Shown here: positions 1 through 10,950 of the stretch, one piece after another
Layout of the letters: each line of letters opens with the position of its first letter
Numbering within the stretch: the first letter of the stretch is position 1
Assembly (NCBI GenBank): GCA_018806915.1
Contig: JAGKQI010000101.1
Coordinates: forward strand, 62,001 to 126,000
From: Phytophthora colocasiae
Taxonomy: Eukaryota; Oomycota; Peronosporomycetes; Peronosporales; Peronosporaceae
Reading direction: 5' to 3'
DNA: 64,000 nucleotides
The notes under the pieces: model-generated
Seen by the model: only the letters and a program-made list of their open reading frames with translations
What the model was told of the DNA's origin: nothing
The model's database searches: none
Translations under genes and position numbers: made by a program

Positions 1-1
1 A

Positions 2-3000
2 CGAAAACTGAGCATCAGACCTTTTGACGGCAAAGAGCTCTATCAAGGCCTTGGTAGTGGCTTCATGCAATGGGGGATCAAGTTTGTGCGGCAGATGCGG
101 TATGCTGAGGCTGCAAGCGGTTTTGCGTGGAGCGAGGATGTCAAGGTCGATCTACTGGGCCACCACTTGTCTGGCGTCGCCGAAAGGTACTACAATCGTC
201 AGGTGGAAGGTTGGTGGGCAGAAAGCCCAACGGTCGAACACGTCATGCAGAGAATGTTGGAGACGTTCAACGTGCGAATTACTCCAGAACAAAGCATGAA
301 GTTGTTCACCGCTCCGAAGAGTGGAAAGCGCACGTGGACGGAGCACTATCTATATTTGGTAGCTGTGAGCGAAGCGTGCGGTGGAGCTGACAATCTCGTC
401 CTCGACAACATCGTCCGCTATGCCGCCCCCGACATGCGTGGCGTCATGCTCTCGAGGCTCAATCTAAGTCGGACGGACTATCTCAAGCAAGCAGAGGAAC
501 TGGCTCAGTTCGCGCAGTCCGCGGAGAGAGACATGAACAACACCAGGCAAATGGGCAAGGACATGGCTGCGACTGTTACGGAGTCGAGGCCGAAGCCAAG
601 AAAGTGCTACGTCTGTGGATCCGAAAAGCATCTCAAGGCGGCGTGCCCGAATCGGAACAATGCCAGCGGGAAGCGGGAAGCAGACTACACGTTAGCCGTG
701 TTCGACATGGCGCTGGTAGCAGCAGACGGACGTGACACCCGAGATTATTGGATTCTCGACTCTGGGTCCAGTAGACATCTCGTGAACGATGCTCGTCTGC
801 TCGAAGACCCACGAGCGTGCGCAAATGTATGTCTCGGTGCTGGTGGCGAAGAGCTGCTTGTTGAGAAGCAGGGAAGTGTTCTACTTCAAGTCGAGGTTGG
901 AGGGCGAACGAAAATGGTCCGACTCGAAGATGTGCAATATGCACCTAATTTGGCCAGAAACTTAATATCATACGGGTTGCTGGAGGCGAAGGGGTATGCG
1001 CTGTCGTATCGCGACGGCAGCCGGGTTCTCGCACACAGAGACGGAGGAGGTCCCATTCTCGATGTGGACCGGAGGAACAACGTGCTTGTTGTTTGGGCTA
1101 AGGCCGTGGTGGCTGCTATGCCTCCCGCAGACGTGGTCATGAAGGCACTTGATGCAGAAGACAAGGAGGAGCTAGCCGTGCAAGAGGGATCGCTCATGCA
1201 TTTCCACACGAGGCTGGGCCATTTAGCATTTGATACCATCGAGCGCATGGCTCGCGAACCCAGGTCGGGAATCAAACTGACTGATAAGACGCGAGAGAGC
1301 TGTTTGACGTGTGCTCAAGGTAAACAGCCGAAGAATCCCCAGAGCAAGAAGGACTCGGGGGCGAACTCACCGATTGACACAATTGGCGGTGTCATTTGCT
1401 CTAATCTAAAAGGTCCTGTTACGCCCCGAGATCGCTGCGGAAACCGATACATGGTCAACTTCGTCGACCACCGCAGCAACTATTGCCGAGTTTTTCTAGC
1501 ACGCACGAAAGACGCAGCAGCTGACAAGTTCAAGCTATTCCTGAATTTTTTCGAGAAACAATTCAACTATCGCATTCACGTTCTTCGTACGGATGGTGGT
1601 GGTGAATATCGCGTGCTGGATCCGTTTTGCGGTGACGCAGGGGTGCGCAGGCAAATCTCGGAGGCCAGAAACCAAGCTAGCAATGGCAAGGCCGAGCGGA
1701 TGCACCGCACAATTTTGAACATGGCGCGGTGTATGTTGTTTGAGTCTGGCCTGCCGCTCAAATTTTGGGGGGATGCTGTTCAATACGCTGCCTACGTGCT
1801 CAATAGAAGCCCGACGAGCGCAAACTTCGAGCGCCAGGCCCCACTAGCGGTTCTCACCGGCCAGACACCATGCCTTGGAGAGATTGTAGCGTTTGGATCA
1901 CCATGTACTGTGCGCCGCGACCCACTGAAGAAAACGTTTGCGCCGCGCGCACAGCCCGGCATCATCGTGGGGAAGTCAGATGAAACCAAAGGGTTCAGCG
2001 TTTACCTCCCCAACATGAAGAAAGTGGTCGTGACTCAGCATATTAGGAATATCACAACGCTTACGGACAGCCAGAACACGCAGTGGCAGCGCGAGATGCT
2101 GGAGGCCGACAAGTCGGGTGGCTCCGTGGACGCAACTGCCGACAGTACTTCAGGCTCGAAGAAAGTGCGGCGCTCACTTAGGCTGAAGCAGAAGCGGAAT
2201 GCTTCGAATGATGCAGTATCTCGGGTGACAAGATCTGCTGCCGGAGATACCTCGAGAAGCACGACCAACCAAGCAGGGCACGATGTCGCGAATACTGTTC
2301 GCGAGGCTGACCCGCGAAATTACGGCGAGGCCATGAAGAGCAGCATGCGCGAGAAGTGGATCGATGCAATGGAAGCGGAGATCGCAGCCCTGGAAGCTAA
2401 CGATGTCTGGACGTTTGAGCGTCGCACGCCGAACGCACATGTTCTCCACGCAAAATGGGTGTTCAAAACAAAAATGACAGCGGATGGCGAAATCGAGCGC
2501 TACAAAGCACGCCTCGTCGCCTGTGGCAATGAGCAATACTTTGGTGTGGACTATACCATTACTTTCGCAGCGGTGATGGAACTGGGGACCGTCAAGGTTG
2601 TGCTAGTTCTCGCACGACGCTGGAAGGTGCCTGCTAAGCACGGCGATATTCCCAATGCTTACGTCAAGGCAGCCACGGAGGACGAGCTGGAGATTTTCAT
2701 CGAGATCCCACCCGGTATGAAGATTCCTGATGACATTTTGGCGACGTTCGGCGTGAACCACAAGAACAAGCTCATGCTGCGACTAGCAAAGTCCCTCTAC
2801 GGACTCAAGCAAGCCGGTCGTCTATGGAGTCAATTGCTACACAACCATCTCCTGGCAGCCGGATTTACTCAAGCGATCACGGATATGTGTCTCTACTTCA
2901 AGAACGACGGTCCTGACACGGTTGTCGTCGGAGTGTATGTCGACGACCTCCTTGTGACTGCAACACGTGAGGAGCTGGTGGACAAGTTTTTTGAAGATAT

Positions 3001-3958
3001 GGCGACTCTATCGATAAAGAACCTCGGGTATGTGAGTCGTTTTCTTGGGATGCGTGTTCACTACGACGAACATCACGGGTACGAGCTCGACCAAGAAGTA
3101 GCCATCGACGAACTGCTGCGCGAATTCGGCATGGAAGGTGCACACGGAGTGCGGACACCGATTGGAGAAGAATGCAACGACAAACCAGCACTTCAGGAGG
3201 AGCTACTGCCCGCTATGGACAAAACTGGGGGGCCAACACTACGCCGTTTTCAGTCTTTGGTCGGCAGCTTGCTGTGGCTCGCACGTTGTACCAGGCCGGA
3301 CATCGCTTTCGCTGTCCACAAAGCAACACGCCAAACTCATCAACCTCGCCTGGCGGACTGGAAGCTCTGTAAGCGCGTGCTCCGTTACCTCAGTGGTACA
3401 AAAAGCGTTAAACTGCGGATGAAAGGCTGCGAACCTAGCACGGCACTGCGACTCGAAGGATTCAGTGATGCAGACTTTGCTGCGGACAAGACCGACCGCA
3501 AGAGTGTTACAGGAGGCGTCGTACTACTGGACGGTATGCCAATTCTTTGGGCGTGCAAGAAGCAAGGTGGCGTCTCACTGTCGACAATGGAAGCGGAATT
3601 TACTGCTGCGTCGCACATCTGCCGCGAATTACTTGGATTTCGTCAGCTACTGCTGGAGATCGGCTTGTCGGCGCAAGAGCCAATGCCGCTGATGGTTGAC
3701 AATCAGGCAGCGATAAAGCAGCTACGAAGTGAGTCAACGTCGGCTAGTGCAAAGCACATTGATATTCGTATCAAGTTCGTGTACTCTTACACTCGCCGCG
3801 GGATCGTTGAGCCCGTCTACGTGGAATCGCGGTTTCAGTTAGCTGATTTACTGACGAAGGCATTACCGGCGCCGCGTCTCAGCGAACTTCGCGACTTACT
3901 GTTTTTGAGTGATCGCAAGAGGTGCACGGATGGCGTTACCGCCGAGGAGGAGTGTTAG
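2..3958 (+). CDS. Copia gag-pol polyprotein (5' partial)
   Basis: The frame is open to the window edge, so the first ATG at 65 is not necessarily the true start. Counting from that ATG (1297 aa), the order is: Gag helical region (about 1-160), a CCHC knuckle (CYVCGSEKHLKAACP, about 181-195), aspartic protease (DSGSS, about 232), the integrase HHCC region, the integrase core (FVDH, LRTDGGGEY, NGKAER), reverse transcriptase with YVDDLL, and RNase H (SDADFA, STMEAEF, VDNQAA). The order protease-integrase-RT is diagnostic of Ty1/copia. I see no internal stop or frameshift in the visible part, so the copy may be recent and coding-competent. The stop codon lies inside the putative LTR. Confidence 0.93.
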   Translation, partial: RKLSIRPFDGKELYQGLGSGFMQWGIKFVRQMRYAEAASGFAWSEDVKVDLLGHHLSGVAERYYNRQVEGWWAESPTVEHVMQRMLETFNVRITPEQSMKLFTAPKSGKRTWTEHYLYLVAVSEACGGADNLVLDNIVRYAAPDMRGVMLSRLNLSRTDYLKQAEELAQFAQSAERDMNNTRQMGKDMAATVTESRPKPRKCYVCGSEKHLKAACPNRNNASGKREADYTLAVFDMALVAADGRDTRDYWILDSGSSRHLVNDARLLEDPRACANVCLGAGGEELLVEKQGSVLLQVEVGGRTKMVRLEDVQYAPNLARNLISYGLLEAKGYALSYRDGSRVLAHRDGGGPILDVDRRNNVLVVWAKAVVAAMPPADVVMKALDAEDKEELAVQEGSLMHFHTRLGHLAFDTIERMAREPRSGIKLTDKTRESCLTCAQGKQPKNPQSKKDSGANSPIDTIGGVICSNLKGPVTPRDRCGNRYMVNFVDHRSNYCRVFLARTKDAAADKFKLFLNFFEKQFNYRIHVLRTDGGGEYRVLDPFCGDAGVRRQISEARNQASNGKAERMHRTILNMARCMLFESGLPLKFWGDAVQYAAYVLNRSPTSANFERQAPLAVLTGQTPCLGEIVAFGSPCTVRRDPLKKTFAPRAQPGIIVGKSDETKGFSVYLPNMKKVVVTQHIRNITTLTDSQNTQWQREMLEADKSGGSVDATADSTSGSKKVRRSLRLKQKRNASNDAVSRVTRSAAGDTSRSTTNQAGHDVANTVREADPRNYGEAMKSSMREKWIDAMEAEIAALEANDVWTFERRTPNAHVLHAKWVFKTKMTADGEIERYKARLVACGNEQYFGVDYTITFAAVMELGTVKVVLVLARRWKVPAKHGDIPNAYVKAATEDELEIFIEIPPGMKIPDDILATFGVNHKNKLMLRLAKSLYGLKQAGRLWSQLLHNHLLAAGFTQAITDMCLYFKNDGPDTVVVGVYVDDLLVTATREELVDKFFEDMATLSIKNLGYVSRFLGMRVHYDEHHGYELDQEVAIDELLREFGMEGAHGVRTPIGEECNDKPALQEELLPAMDKTGGPTLRRFQSLVGSLLWLARCTRPDIAFAVHKATRQTHQPRLADWKLCKRVLRYLSGTKSVKLRMKGCEPSTALRLEGFSDADFAADKTDRKSVTGGVVLLDGMPILWACKKQGGVSLSTMEAEFTAASHICRELLGFRQLLLEIGLSAQEPMPLMVDNQAAIKQLRSESTSASAKHIDIRIKFVYSYTRRGIVEPVYVESRFQLADLLTKALPAPRLSELRDLLFLSDRKRCTDGVTAEEEC

Positions 3959-4242
3959 AAACAGCGTTTCGGGTTGATGCTCGAGCCGCAAGTTGCAGTC
4001 GAATGATTAGTTTCCATCGGGGTGCAGGCTTTCCGGAGAGCTGCGAGTTGCAGCAGACGGGAGCAGGTACGAGATCGGAAGCTCTACTGGTGGCGGCTGC
4101 ATCGCCATCTGCGTTTCTTGTGCACGTGAGGAGATCGAACTAGTGCTGGGAAGACCAAGGGGCTGCAGGAAGGAAGAGCTAGCGCTAAAACTTTAATCTC
4201 AATCACTTCTACTTTCATCTTCTAGTACACAAGCCTCCAACA
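3953..4242 (+). repeat. Putative 3' LTR of the copia element
   Basis: It begins TGTTAG directly after a purine-rich tract, the usual arrangement at the polypurine tract/3' LTR junction. The LTR right end is tentative. No second LTR is available in the window for alignment. Confidence 0.45.
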
Positions 4243-4334
4243 TCGTCTCGACGCCACCGAATACCATCTCTTTACGCCCTGACACAGCAATGATCGACTA
4301 GCTAGCACTCTATTTTCCGATTCTCAAGCCAACC

Positions 4335-5140
4335 ATGACGTCCCGCCAACTCGCCGCTTACTTCTTTACGCCCCTCGAGCCAGGCATCTACCGCTGCAAC
4401 ATCTGTGAACCCCCACGCAAGCAGGCTAGCCGTACAGGCTACACTAACTTAATGTCGCACCTACACTCTGCGCATCCTACTCATCCAGACGAGTACGCAG
4501 AGTTCCAGCGTCGCAACCTCACGTCTCTAAAGGCGTTCGGGTTCGTCGACGCCGTCACGAGCGACATCTACGACTGGCTACGCTGGGTAGTGGAGAGAAA
4601 CCTCCCGTTGTGTGAGGTCGAAAATCCGCTTACAAGGAAGCTAGTAAAAATGCAGCCTACGTCTGTAGTAACACTAAAGACGTACATGCCGCTCGCGTCG
4701 GCACTGCTCTCGCCGAAGCAATGGGTACGTCGTTTGGTATCATGTACGACGGTTGGACATCCGGTACCCATCATTTTGTGGGGTTTTTCGCTGTGTTCCA
4801 CACTGGCAGCGACCTTTCCGAACGTCTGATTGGACTATCACCGGAGGATGGCCAAACGGCAGACGATCATATCGAATTCATGAGCGCTTTACTGGACGTC
4901 TATGGCAAGACTACCGAAATGATCAAGTTTTTTGTCGGTGACAACTGCGCTACAAACCAGTCTCTTGCTACAAACATGGGCGTCCCACTCGTGGGATGTG
5001 CCAGTCATCGTTTCAATTTGGCGATGTCACTGTTTCTATCTGACTATGATGAGCAGATATCTCAGATTCGTCGTCTAATGACGGCGCTTCGTCTGCCCAA
5101 CAATGCTGCGCTGTTAGAGCGCCATACGCCGCTAGTAGAG
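4335..5140 (+). pseudogene. hAT-family transposase, 5' part (BED finger + catalytic core), frameshifted
   Basis: The first segment (4335 to about 4690) encodes an N-terminal BED-type finger (CNIC...HLHSAH). The reading frame then shifts by one base near 4690 and continues in another frame, through VGTALAEAMGTSF into the hAT core (IMYDGWTSG; FFVGDNCATNQ; GCASHRFNLAM). These carry the first two acidic catalytic residues expected of hAT transposases. The coding sequence is cut at 5140 by MULE-1, and the C-terminal part resumes at 7906 in the matching frame. The frameshift and the insertion make this a dead gene. Terminal inverted repeats of the hAT element itself were not identified. Confidence 0.8.
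5132..5140. repeat. Left 9-bp target duplication of MULE-1 (CTAGTAGAG)
   Basis: CTAGTAGAG at 5132-5140 is repeated exactly at 7906-7914, flanking the MULE-1 ends. Nine base pairs is the standard duplication length for Mutator-like elements. Confidence 0.92.
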
Positions 5141-5475
5141 GACAAAATACGAAAAACACCACAAAATAACACTTGTCAACACCACAAAACATTGACGACC
5201 ACCAATCCAGAAAACAAGCAAGCACGCATCTGCCACAACGGTACCAAGGAAACGCGCACACTAAACGACTGCACATAAGGTCCACAAGGAAGCAACAACG
5301 GCTGAAACGAGCAAGGAGGAGGGGGCAAAGCAGTCAGCCCAGAAGAGGGAGCTGCACGGCAGGGTGCCGCGAGATGATAGCTGCAATCCAGAGTGCCGCG
5401 AGGAGGGAGCAATGCCACTGGTCGTTGGGAGGAAAAAGGCACGACAGGCCAGGGCGAAGGGGAAGGATCGACTGG

Positions 5476-5638
5476 CTGGCGTGGAGGACTGCGGCTCGGG
5501 TGGCAGGCGTGGAGATGGAGGTTCGGGTGGCTGGCGTGGAGATGGTTGCTCAGGTGGCTTGCGTGGAGATGGAGGCTCGGTGGCTTGCGTGGAGGACGGC
5601 GGCTCGGGTGGCAGGTGTGGAGATGGCGAATCGGAGGC
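5476..5638 (+). repeat. Degenerate ~27-bp minisatellite inside MULE-1
   Basis: About six imperfect copies of a 26-28 bp GC-rich unit, roughly (C/T)(T/A)GGCGTGGAGATGG followed by a CTCGGGTGG-like half, run head to tail. The array lies between the 3' end of the MULE transposase gene and the element terminus. No coding role is apparent. Confidence 0.7.
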
Positions 5639-5730
5639 TCGGAGGCAGCATTGAGGATGGAGCTGCACTGTAGGGTTGAGCGAGGTCCAACTGAATTTCT
5701 CGATTGTATTTCTACAGCTGCGCACAGCAG

Positions 5731-7752
5731 TTATTTGTGGTTTAAGGCGTACGAATTTAGTGGTGGGCGCCCAGCACCTTGCGCTTCTTCGAGCAGGCGC
5801 CGTGCCTTGTTAGGGCCTCGATACACCAGCTTGGCTCGTGTTCCGACATCGTTTAGCCCGCGACTCGAAATTGCAAGTAACAGGTGCACGCACGTGGCAT
5901 ACTTGGCGAAGTAATAGCATGAACATTCGCGCCGCTGAATGTCAACTTTCCAGCCATCATCTGGCATACCAGCGTATTCCATTCGTGTAATACTGGCGCT
6001 CATCTGCGCTGTCACGAGGATAACTTCTCGCTTACGCCCGGTTTCTTCGTCCAGGACGCGCTGACACGGCCGCAAAACAACGTTGACAGAGAGGTCAGCT
6101 GTATTATGATCTCCATCGTCCAGAACAAAAGCTAAGCTTGACCGCGGCGGCGTCCACTCGAACAAGTTTCCTGCTCGCTGAAGCTCTCTCATGCGGCGCC
6201 AAAGAGATGACGGAGCCGTGGCGACATTGGTGAACGGCTTCGCCGATTGACTTTCTGAACGACAGCAAGTGCAGAGCTGTGTAAGGAGTGCACCCATTTT
6301 AAGTCGACCGTGCAACGTGTATACACGCTTGATGGTACGATTGAACTGCTCCGCGGGGTTGTTAGTCGTGGCATAACCCCGTGGAGTGTGGAATGCCTGC
6401 CAGTTCACAAATCGACCAGAGAGCCATTCCTGTTTGAAATACGTACTGAAGGTTTTGAGTTCGGGTCGCTTTGCCCAATTTGAAAGCACACGCGCCTTCA
6501 CCTCATTGAACTCGGTGATGCTAGTGCTGAAGTGCATATCACTCACTCCTTCAGAAACCACAGCAGCTAGTGGAGGGAGCAAACCTCGAGTTTTCTCGTA
6601 GACTTTCGCTGTGATGTGATAATAACACATCAAACTCTGAAAGTTTGTGTTTTCGCCAAATGCCACCTGTGTAGCTCGCCATTGTGCGTCATCTGCGTCT
6701 GCCATCGCGTAACGTACTGTGAGATGCACTCCAATCACACGGTAGAACACGTTTTTCAGTGCAGAAAACATTTTGAAGTAGTCGGGCTCCCGGCGCTGGG
6801 AAGTGACGAAGACGGCTAGCAAGTGAAATGACCTTGCCATATCAGAGACCCCTACTACGAAGACAGGATAGCCGACCTGGTTAAGCTTAAACGTTGCATC
6901 TGCGTGCATGACAAACGAATTGGGGTCACGGTACGCCGATTTCAGCAGTCTCTCGGACGTGATCCCAACAATAAATGGGTCTCCGTCCGAGCCACACCCG
7001 ACGTGAGGCGACCCGTCGGCTTCACCCTCCCACGTGAATGTGAACGGCTCCAACTCGAGCTGCCCAGGAGCCAAGGCCAATTCAACGAATTGGTCTTGGA
7101 TGTCAAGATAGTCATTGCTTCCTCTCAGTTTAGTTCTGGTGTAGTGCTGTGTGAAGCGCTGCACTGTAGGTAATGCGGGTAGACTGGATTCATCTAAATT
7201 GAAGCGATTAAGAAGAGCATTTCTAATGCGCGCTGGTTTTAATCCCTCCGCCGCTAGAGCGCGAGCAATGTCTCTACTACTGGCAATTGTTTAAGCTTGA
7301 CAAGAGGTCTCTGCCAGTCGAGGCTTCCGTGGAGAGTTGAGAGGAGACACGTGACTCTTAAACACACATATGTCGACCAAATTCATCACTTGACACGTGA
7401 GCGTCTTGCAGCGCCACATACAGCGGGCGAGCGGCTCAACATCCTTACAGGCCTTTGAGGCGCACACTAGTACGCGCCTACGCATGTTGTGTGGGGACGG
7501 GAGAGCACATATTTTGCATGGAACTAGCTGACTCTTGGCGATCTTGAACGATTTAAAAGTCTCGAGGAGCATGGAGGCATCCTCCTTGATGATGCCGTTG
7601 GCAACGGCGGTCCAAGCTAATAGAGCAGGCATGTTGGGTTGCGGTGGGAACGGCAGGGAGATGACAGGTGGCTGGCTGGGTAAATTTCTAAATGAGATTG
7701 ATGCAGTGTGAAAGTGGCAGCTTCGATACTTCAATTGCTTTGTAGTGCGCAT
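5731..7752 (-). pseudogene. MULE-1 transposase with one in-frame stop
   Basis: A single frame from the ATG at 7752 to the stop at 5731 would encode about 673 aa, but it is broken by one TAA at 7291-7293. The N-terminal part has a Cys-rich zinc module (CKIC...RRRVLVCASKAC...CMWRCKTLTC). After the stop the MULE core follows: VMHADATFK (first D), MADADDAQW (second D) and TNNPAEQFNR (E), then a SWIM-type finger near the C-terminus (CSCYYFAKYATCVH). Everything downstream of the TAA is open, so this is a recent nonsense mutation rather than general decay. Translation could only restart downstream, without the N-terminal finger. Confidence 0.87.
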
Positions 7753-7905
7753 ATCTACGTTTGAAGTGCTGCTCAAACGGTTGGTGGTGGTGGTTCGCTG
7801 GTATTGATCAGGGACACAAAGTTTGTGGTGCTAATGTGGCGTTGTGGGTGCTGGTCTGCTTTTAGGGTATTTGTTTTGATTTTGTGGTGTTTTTGTATGT
7901 TTGTC

Positions 7906-8580
7906 CTAGTAGAGGAGGAGACACCAAACCTAACTCACTGGACCTCAGTGTGGAAGGTGATCGACAAGTACATCCGTATTCGAGACGCAGCAAAGCATGT
8001 GGGGGATGTGGAGGACTTACTCCCTCGTGGGAGTGAAAATCGACGTATAGTGACGTTGCACGAGAAATTGAAAGAGCTGAACAGCGTCTGCGAGAACCTC
8101 CAACATCACAAGCGCATACTGGAAGAGGTACGCGCCCTCTTTGATGCATGTATCGAAAAGTACCCGGTGATGTCCAAATACCTCGTCGCCGACGCGAAAA
8201 TCGTCCATGCCCCATGCTTCGAAAAAGCTGTCGTGAAAGTAATTAGAGGTGGAGTTCTATCAAGATCTGAGCAGAAAATTCTCGAGCCATTTCGTGCTGA
8301 GCTCCCGGTCGAGCCTGAGAGAGAACCTCCAACCGCCGATTTTGCTGCTGCTGTTCTCCGTGAAGCCAAGCGACCTCGCTTGGGGCGCCATTCAGCTGTA
8401 AACTACGTACCATTGCTCTCGACAATTCCACCTACCAGCAACAGATGTGAGCGTCTTTTTTTGGAATGCAAGTACGTCTTGGAGTCTCACCGTTCTTCGA
8501 TGCGCCCGGCCACCTTTGATAGACTGATGTTTTTGAAAGCCAATCGAGACTTATGGAACGCTGGGACGCTTGTACCTTAG
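7906..8580 (+). pseudogene. hAT transposase, 3' part (C-terminal dimerisation region)
   Basis: This is the continuation of the hAT gene after MULE-1. The frame enters from the right target duplication (…LVEEETPNL) and runs to a TAG at 8580. Near its end it has the hAT C-terminal dimerisation motif (PPTSNRCERLF, then MRPATFDRLMFLKAN). The frame agrees with the 5' segment once MULE-1 is removed in silico. Any longer apparent frame starting at 7804 is an artefact that reads through the MULE terminus. Confidence 0.82.
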
Positions 8581-10210
8581 ATGCGCAGTAACAATACAGT
8601 GCAAATTGCGGTAGTTGCGGATTACTGTTTTGTTTGATATTGCACTAGTAATTACTGTGTTGACATCGATCTCCGTATACTGAGTATTTTATTTTCGTAG
8701 ACCTGTAATCAAGTACAATAATATATTGGTGACGTTACTTGGATTACTCGGATGCTCTGGAATATTAATCGAAATGGTAATGATTGAAGTAACATAGTAG
8801 TAGTAGCGCATGAACATGTAACGTTACTATATAAAATTCATACTGGGGAGGTTCCCTCCTTTAGTCGGCGCCTCCATTTTCTATACAGTACAAGCGGATG
8901 GCCATTCAGAAAACAAATATCGCACAAATGGAGTCGTCGTCTGTGGCTGCTACTTCTCTGCGTCCGTTGACCGCTGTTGTTGCAGAAGAATTCATGCACG
9001 CCGTACAGACGCCTATGCTACCTGCCACGAAGCCAACTAAAAATGGTACCCTAGCAAAACTGGAAAAGCAAACATTCGGCGCCGACTCGAACGGTACAAT
9101 GAAATGGTCGTAGAACTCTAGTAAAAATCCGTACTAAGAAGGATTCACCAAGGAAACATTCAGATGCCAAATGGGGTTAGTCTCAATCTACCGTGATAGT
9201 TTGAGAATTCGGAGCGTGTGAACTTGTGTATTCTCTTGAGTGTCGTTTGTCTTGGTGAATCCGAGGTTGCGGTGGAGCGGCTCTACCAAATTCTGATTAT
9301 GGCCGATCGATCGTCACTAGTGCCCAGACACCGCTTGACGGAGGAGGTCCGTGCGCTTGATCCTATACAGACGTCGGTATCTTGGTCCGATTTTCTCCAC
9401 TAGAGTACAGCAAACCCAAATCGCCCATGGTAGTCAGGGATCTTGACCACACGTACACCACCTTGACTTTCCTTGTTGAGTATCGTCAAGCCACGAAGGT
9501 CTACTATCGCTAATGGACACCGCAAAGGTTTCGGCGCTCTACTATGCAGTGCCGATACCACTGCAGCTGAGCTGATAGACCACTTTGTTAAGGACTGCGC
9601 AATAGTTGACGAGGTTGATTCGAACGACGATATCGGTACCGAATATATTCGCTAAATAGATTTTGTACAAGCTCTCACAATGCAAATGCCGGTATTAGAA
9701 AATAAGATTAGATGAGGGCATACTGGTTTTAACAGGTCGTATACTGTGCCGGTATGCCGATACCAACTGTGAAAACTCAGGGCAAAGCCTATTGTAGCCA
9801 ATGCAATTTAATGAATACTGATCAATTAATACACGCATAAATTTAAAGGGGTTCTATTATTGTGCTTTACAAGAGTTTTGGCATACGAATAGCGCCTCTA
9901 AATTAACGACAACTCCTAAGCGTTTCTCCCACAAAAGGACGTAACACAACGTTAAAAAATGTGTTTTTAGACGCTAGCAACGGAGTGCCGCATTTAAAAT
10001 CTAACTAGCATTCTTACCACCCTTGCGGTACGTATCATACGTTATTTAGTGAGAAGATTGCACTAACGCGTGCTGTGGGGGTAGTTTTGTAAAGCGCTAT
10101 TACGATGTCTCTACCTTTGTCTGACGAGTTGCAGGTTCATTTAACGGTGAAGTCTGGGCAGCCATACACAAACAGCAGATCCATTCATGGGGCACCGATT
10201 ATATTTACTT
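8581..10210. other. Non-coding, A+T-rich stretch; no gene recognised
   Basis: It contains only short open frames of 60-71 codons (8898-9113, 9218-9403, 9473-9655, 10105-10287), with no recognisable domain and no clear splice pattern. It probably includes the hAT 3' end and older repeat debris. Confidence 0.5.
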
Positions 10211-10483
10211 TCATGCCTCGGGATGGACACGTTGTTCTTCGAGCCAAAATCGCCAACGAACCGGAACACTCTCCCTTGTTCTCTTAGTTAGAAATTTACG
10301 CGTGAGACCAAGGTCAAACCGCAAAGCTCTGCATATTGTTGCAGTCGAAACGTTGGGTTGCGTCTTAAGAGCTTCTTTGAGTTCCTCGATATAGAAACAG
10401 GGGTGTTCCTCCACAAACCCTTTGACAAACTTGATGCATTGAAGAGGCCACCGTGTCTTTCGTTTAATTTGTACGTTAGGCAT
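10211..10483 (-). pseudogene. Tc1/mariner-type transposase fragment (N-terminal HTH only)
   Basis: The 90-codon frame carries the second-helix part of a Tc1/mariner DNA-binding region (FVEEHPCFYIEELKEAL, then STATICRALR and LGLTRKFLTKRTRE). The DDE catalytic domain that should follow is absent, so it is a truncated relic. No terminal repeats or TA duplication were located. Confidence 0.68.
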
Positions 10484-10751
10484 GACGTTTCCACGGCGCC
10501 TGATCCCATCGTGAAATTGACCGTGTAGAAACTTCTATCACTGACGCTACAACCGCTAGGTCTATATCGTAGAGGTACGTTAGAACGCCAGACCATGTCA
10601 ATTGAAATTGTCGTCTTGTTGTTAACTTTGACTAAAGGAGAGTGTTAGAGTATTCGAGACGTGGGTTTGACGCTTTTACTACAGCCATTCAACGAAAATC
10701 GGCCTCAAAATAACCTTAACTCTTCACTTTAGACAGTCATTCAATGTTTAT

Positions 10752-10788
10752 TCGAAGATGGCTCACTCAACGTTGGAGCCATCTTCGA
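10752..10788. repeat. Perfect 13-bp inverted repeat (hairpin)
   Basis: TCGAAGATGGCTC at 10752-10764 and its exact reverse complement at 10776-10788 are separated by 11 bases. It lies just upstream of the decayed MULE-2 coding region and could be part of a terminal structure, but no partner was found. Confidence 0.6.
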
Positions 10789-10950
10789 GATTTGCTAAAA
10801 CAACGAATTAGCCTGGGTTAGCCACAACGCGTGCAAGGCACAATAACTAATGCCTTAATTATAGAGGCGGCTATACCTTGCGGTAGAGGCTAATTACCAG
10901 ATGGGTGAACGCGTTTTGGTTCTCCTTGTTTCATTTCTCGAGCAGCTCAA

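Larger units (their letters stand above)
1..4242 (+). mobile_element. Ty1/copia LTR retrotransposon, 5' part outside window
   Basis: The 3' portion of a copia-type element runs in from the left edge. Gag-pol is one long open frame. It ends at a purine-rich tract (GAGGAGGAG, about 3944-3952), and a TGTTAG sequence that looks like the start of the 3' LTR follows at 3953. The right LTR boundary near 4242 (a ...CCAACA end) is a guess, because the 5' LTR needed for comparison is outside the window and no target duplication can be checked. Confidence 0.85.
5141..7905 (-). mobile_element. MULE-1, Mutator-like DNA transposon inside the hAT gene
   Basis: This 2765-bp element is flanked by the exact 9-bp duplication CTAGTAGAG. 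Its ends form a short inverted repeat of about 27 bp: both start GACAAA and share AAAAACACCACAAAAT, with one small indel on each side. It encodes a MULE transposase on the minus strand. Removing the element plus one duplication copy shifts coordinates by 2774 bases, which restores the hAT reading frame exactly. This supports the assigned boundaries. Confidence 0.93.

Noticed and set aside
5364..5914. Several overlapping frames of 88-173 codons, Gly/Trp-rich or Pro/Ser-rich
   Set aside because: They are produced by the GC-rich 27-bp repeat array inside MULE-1 and have no start context or domain.
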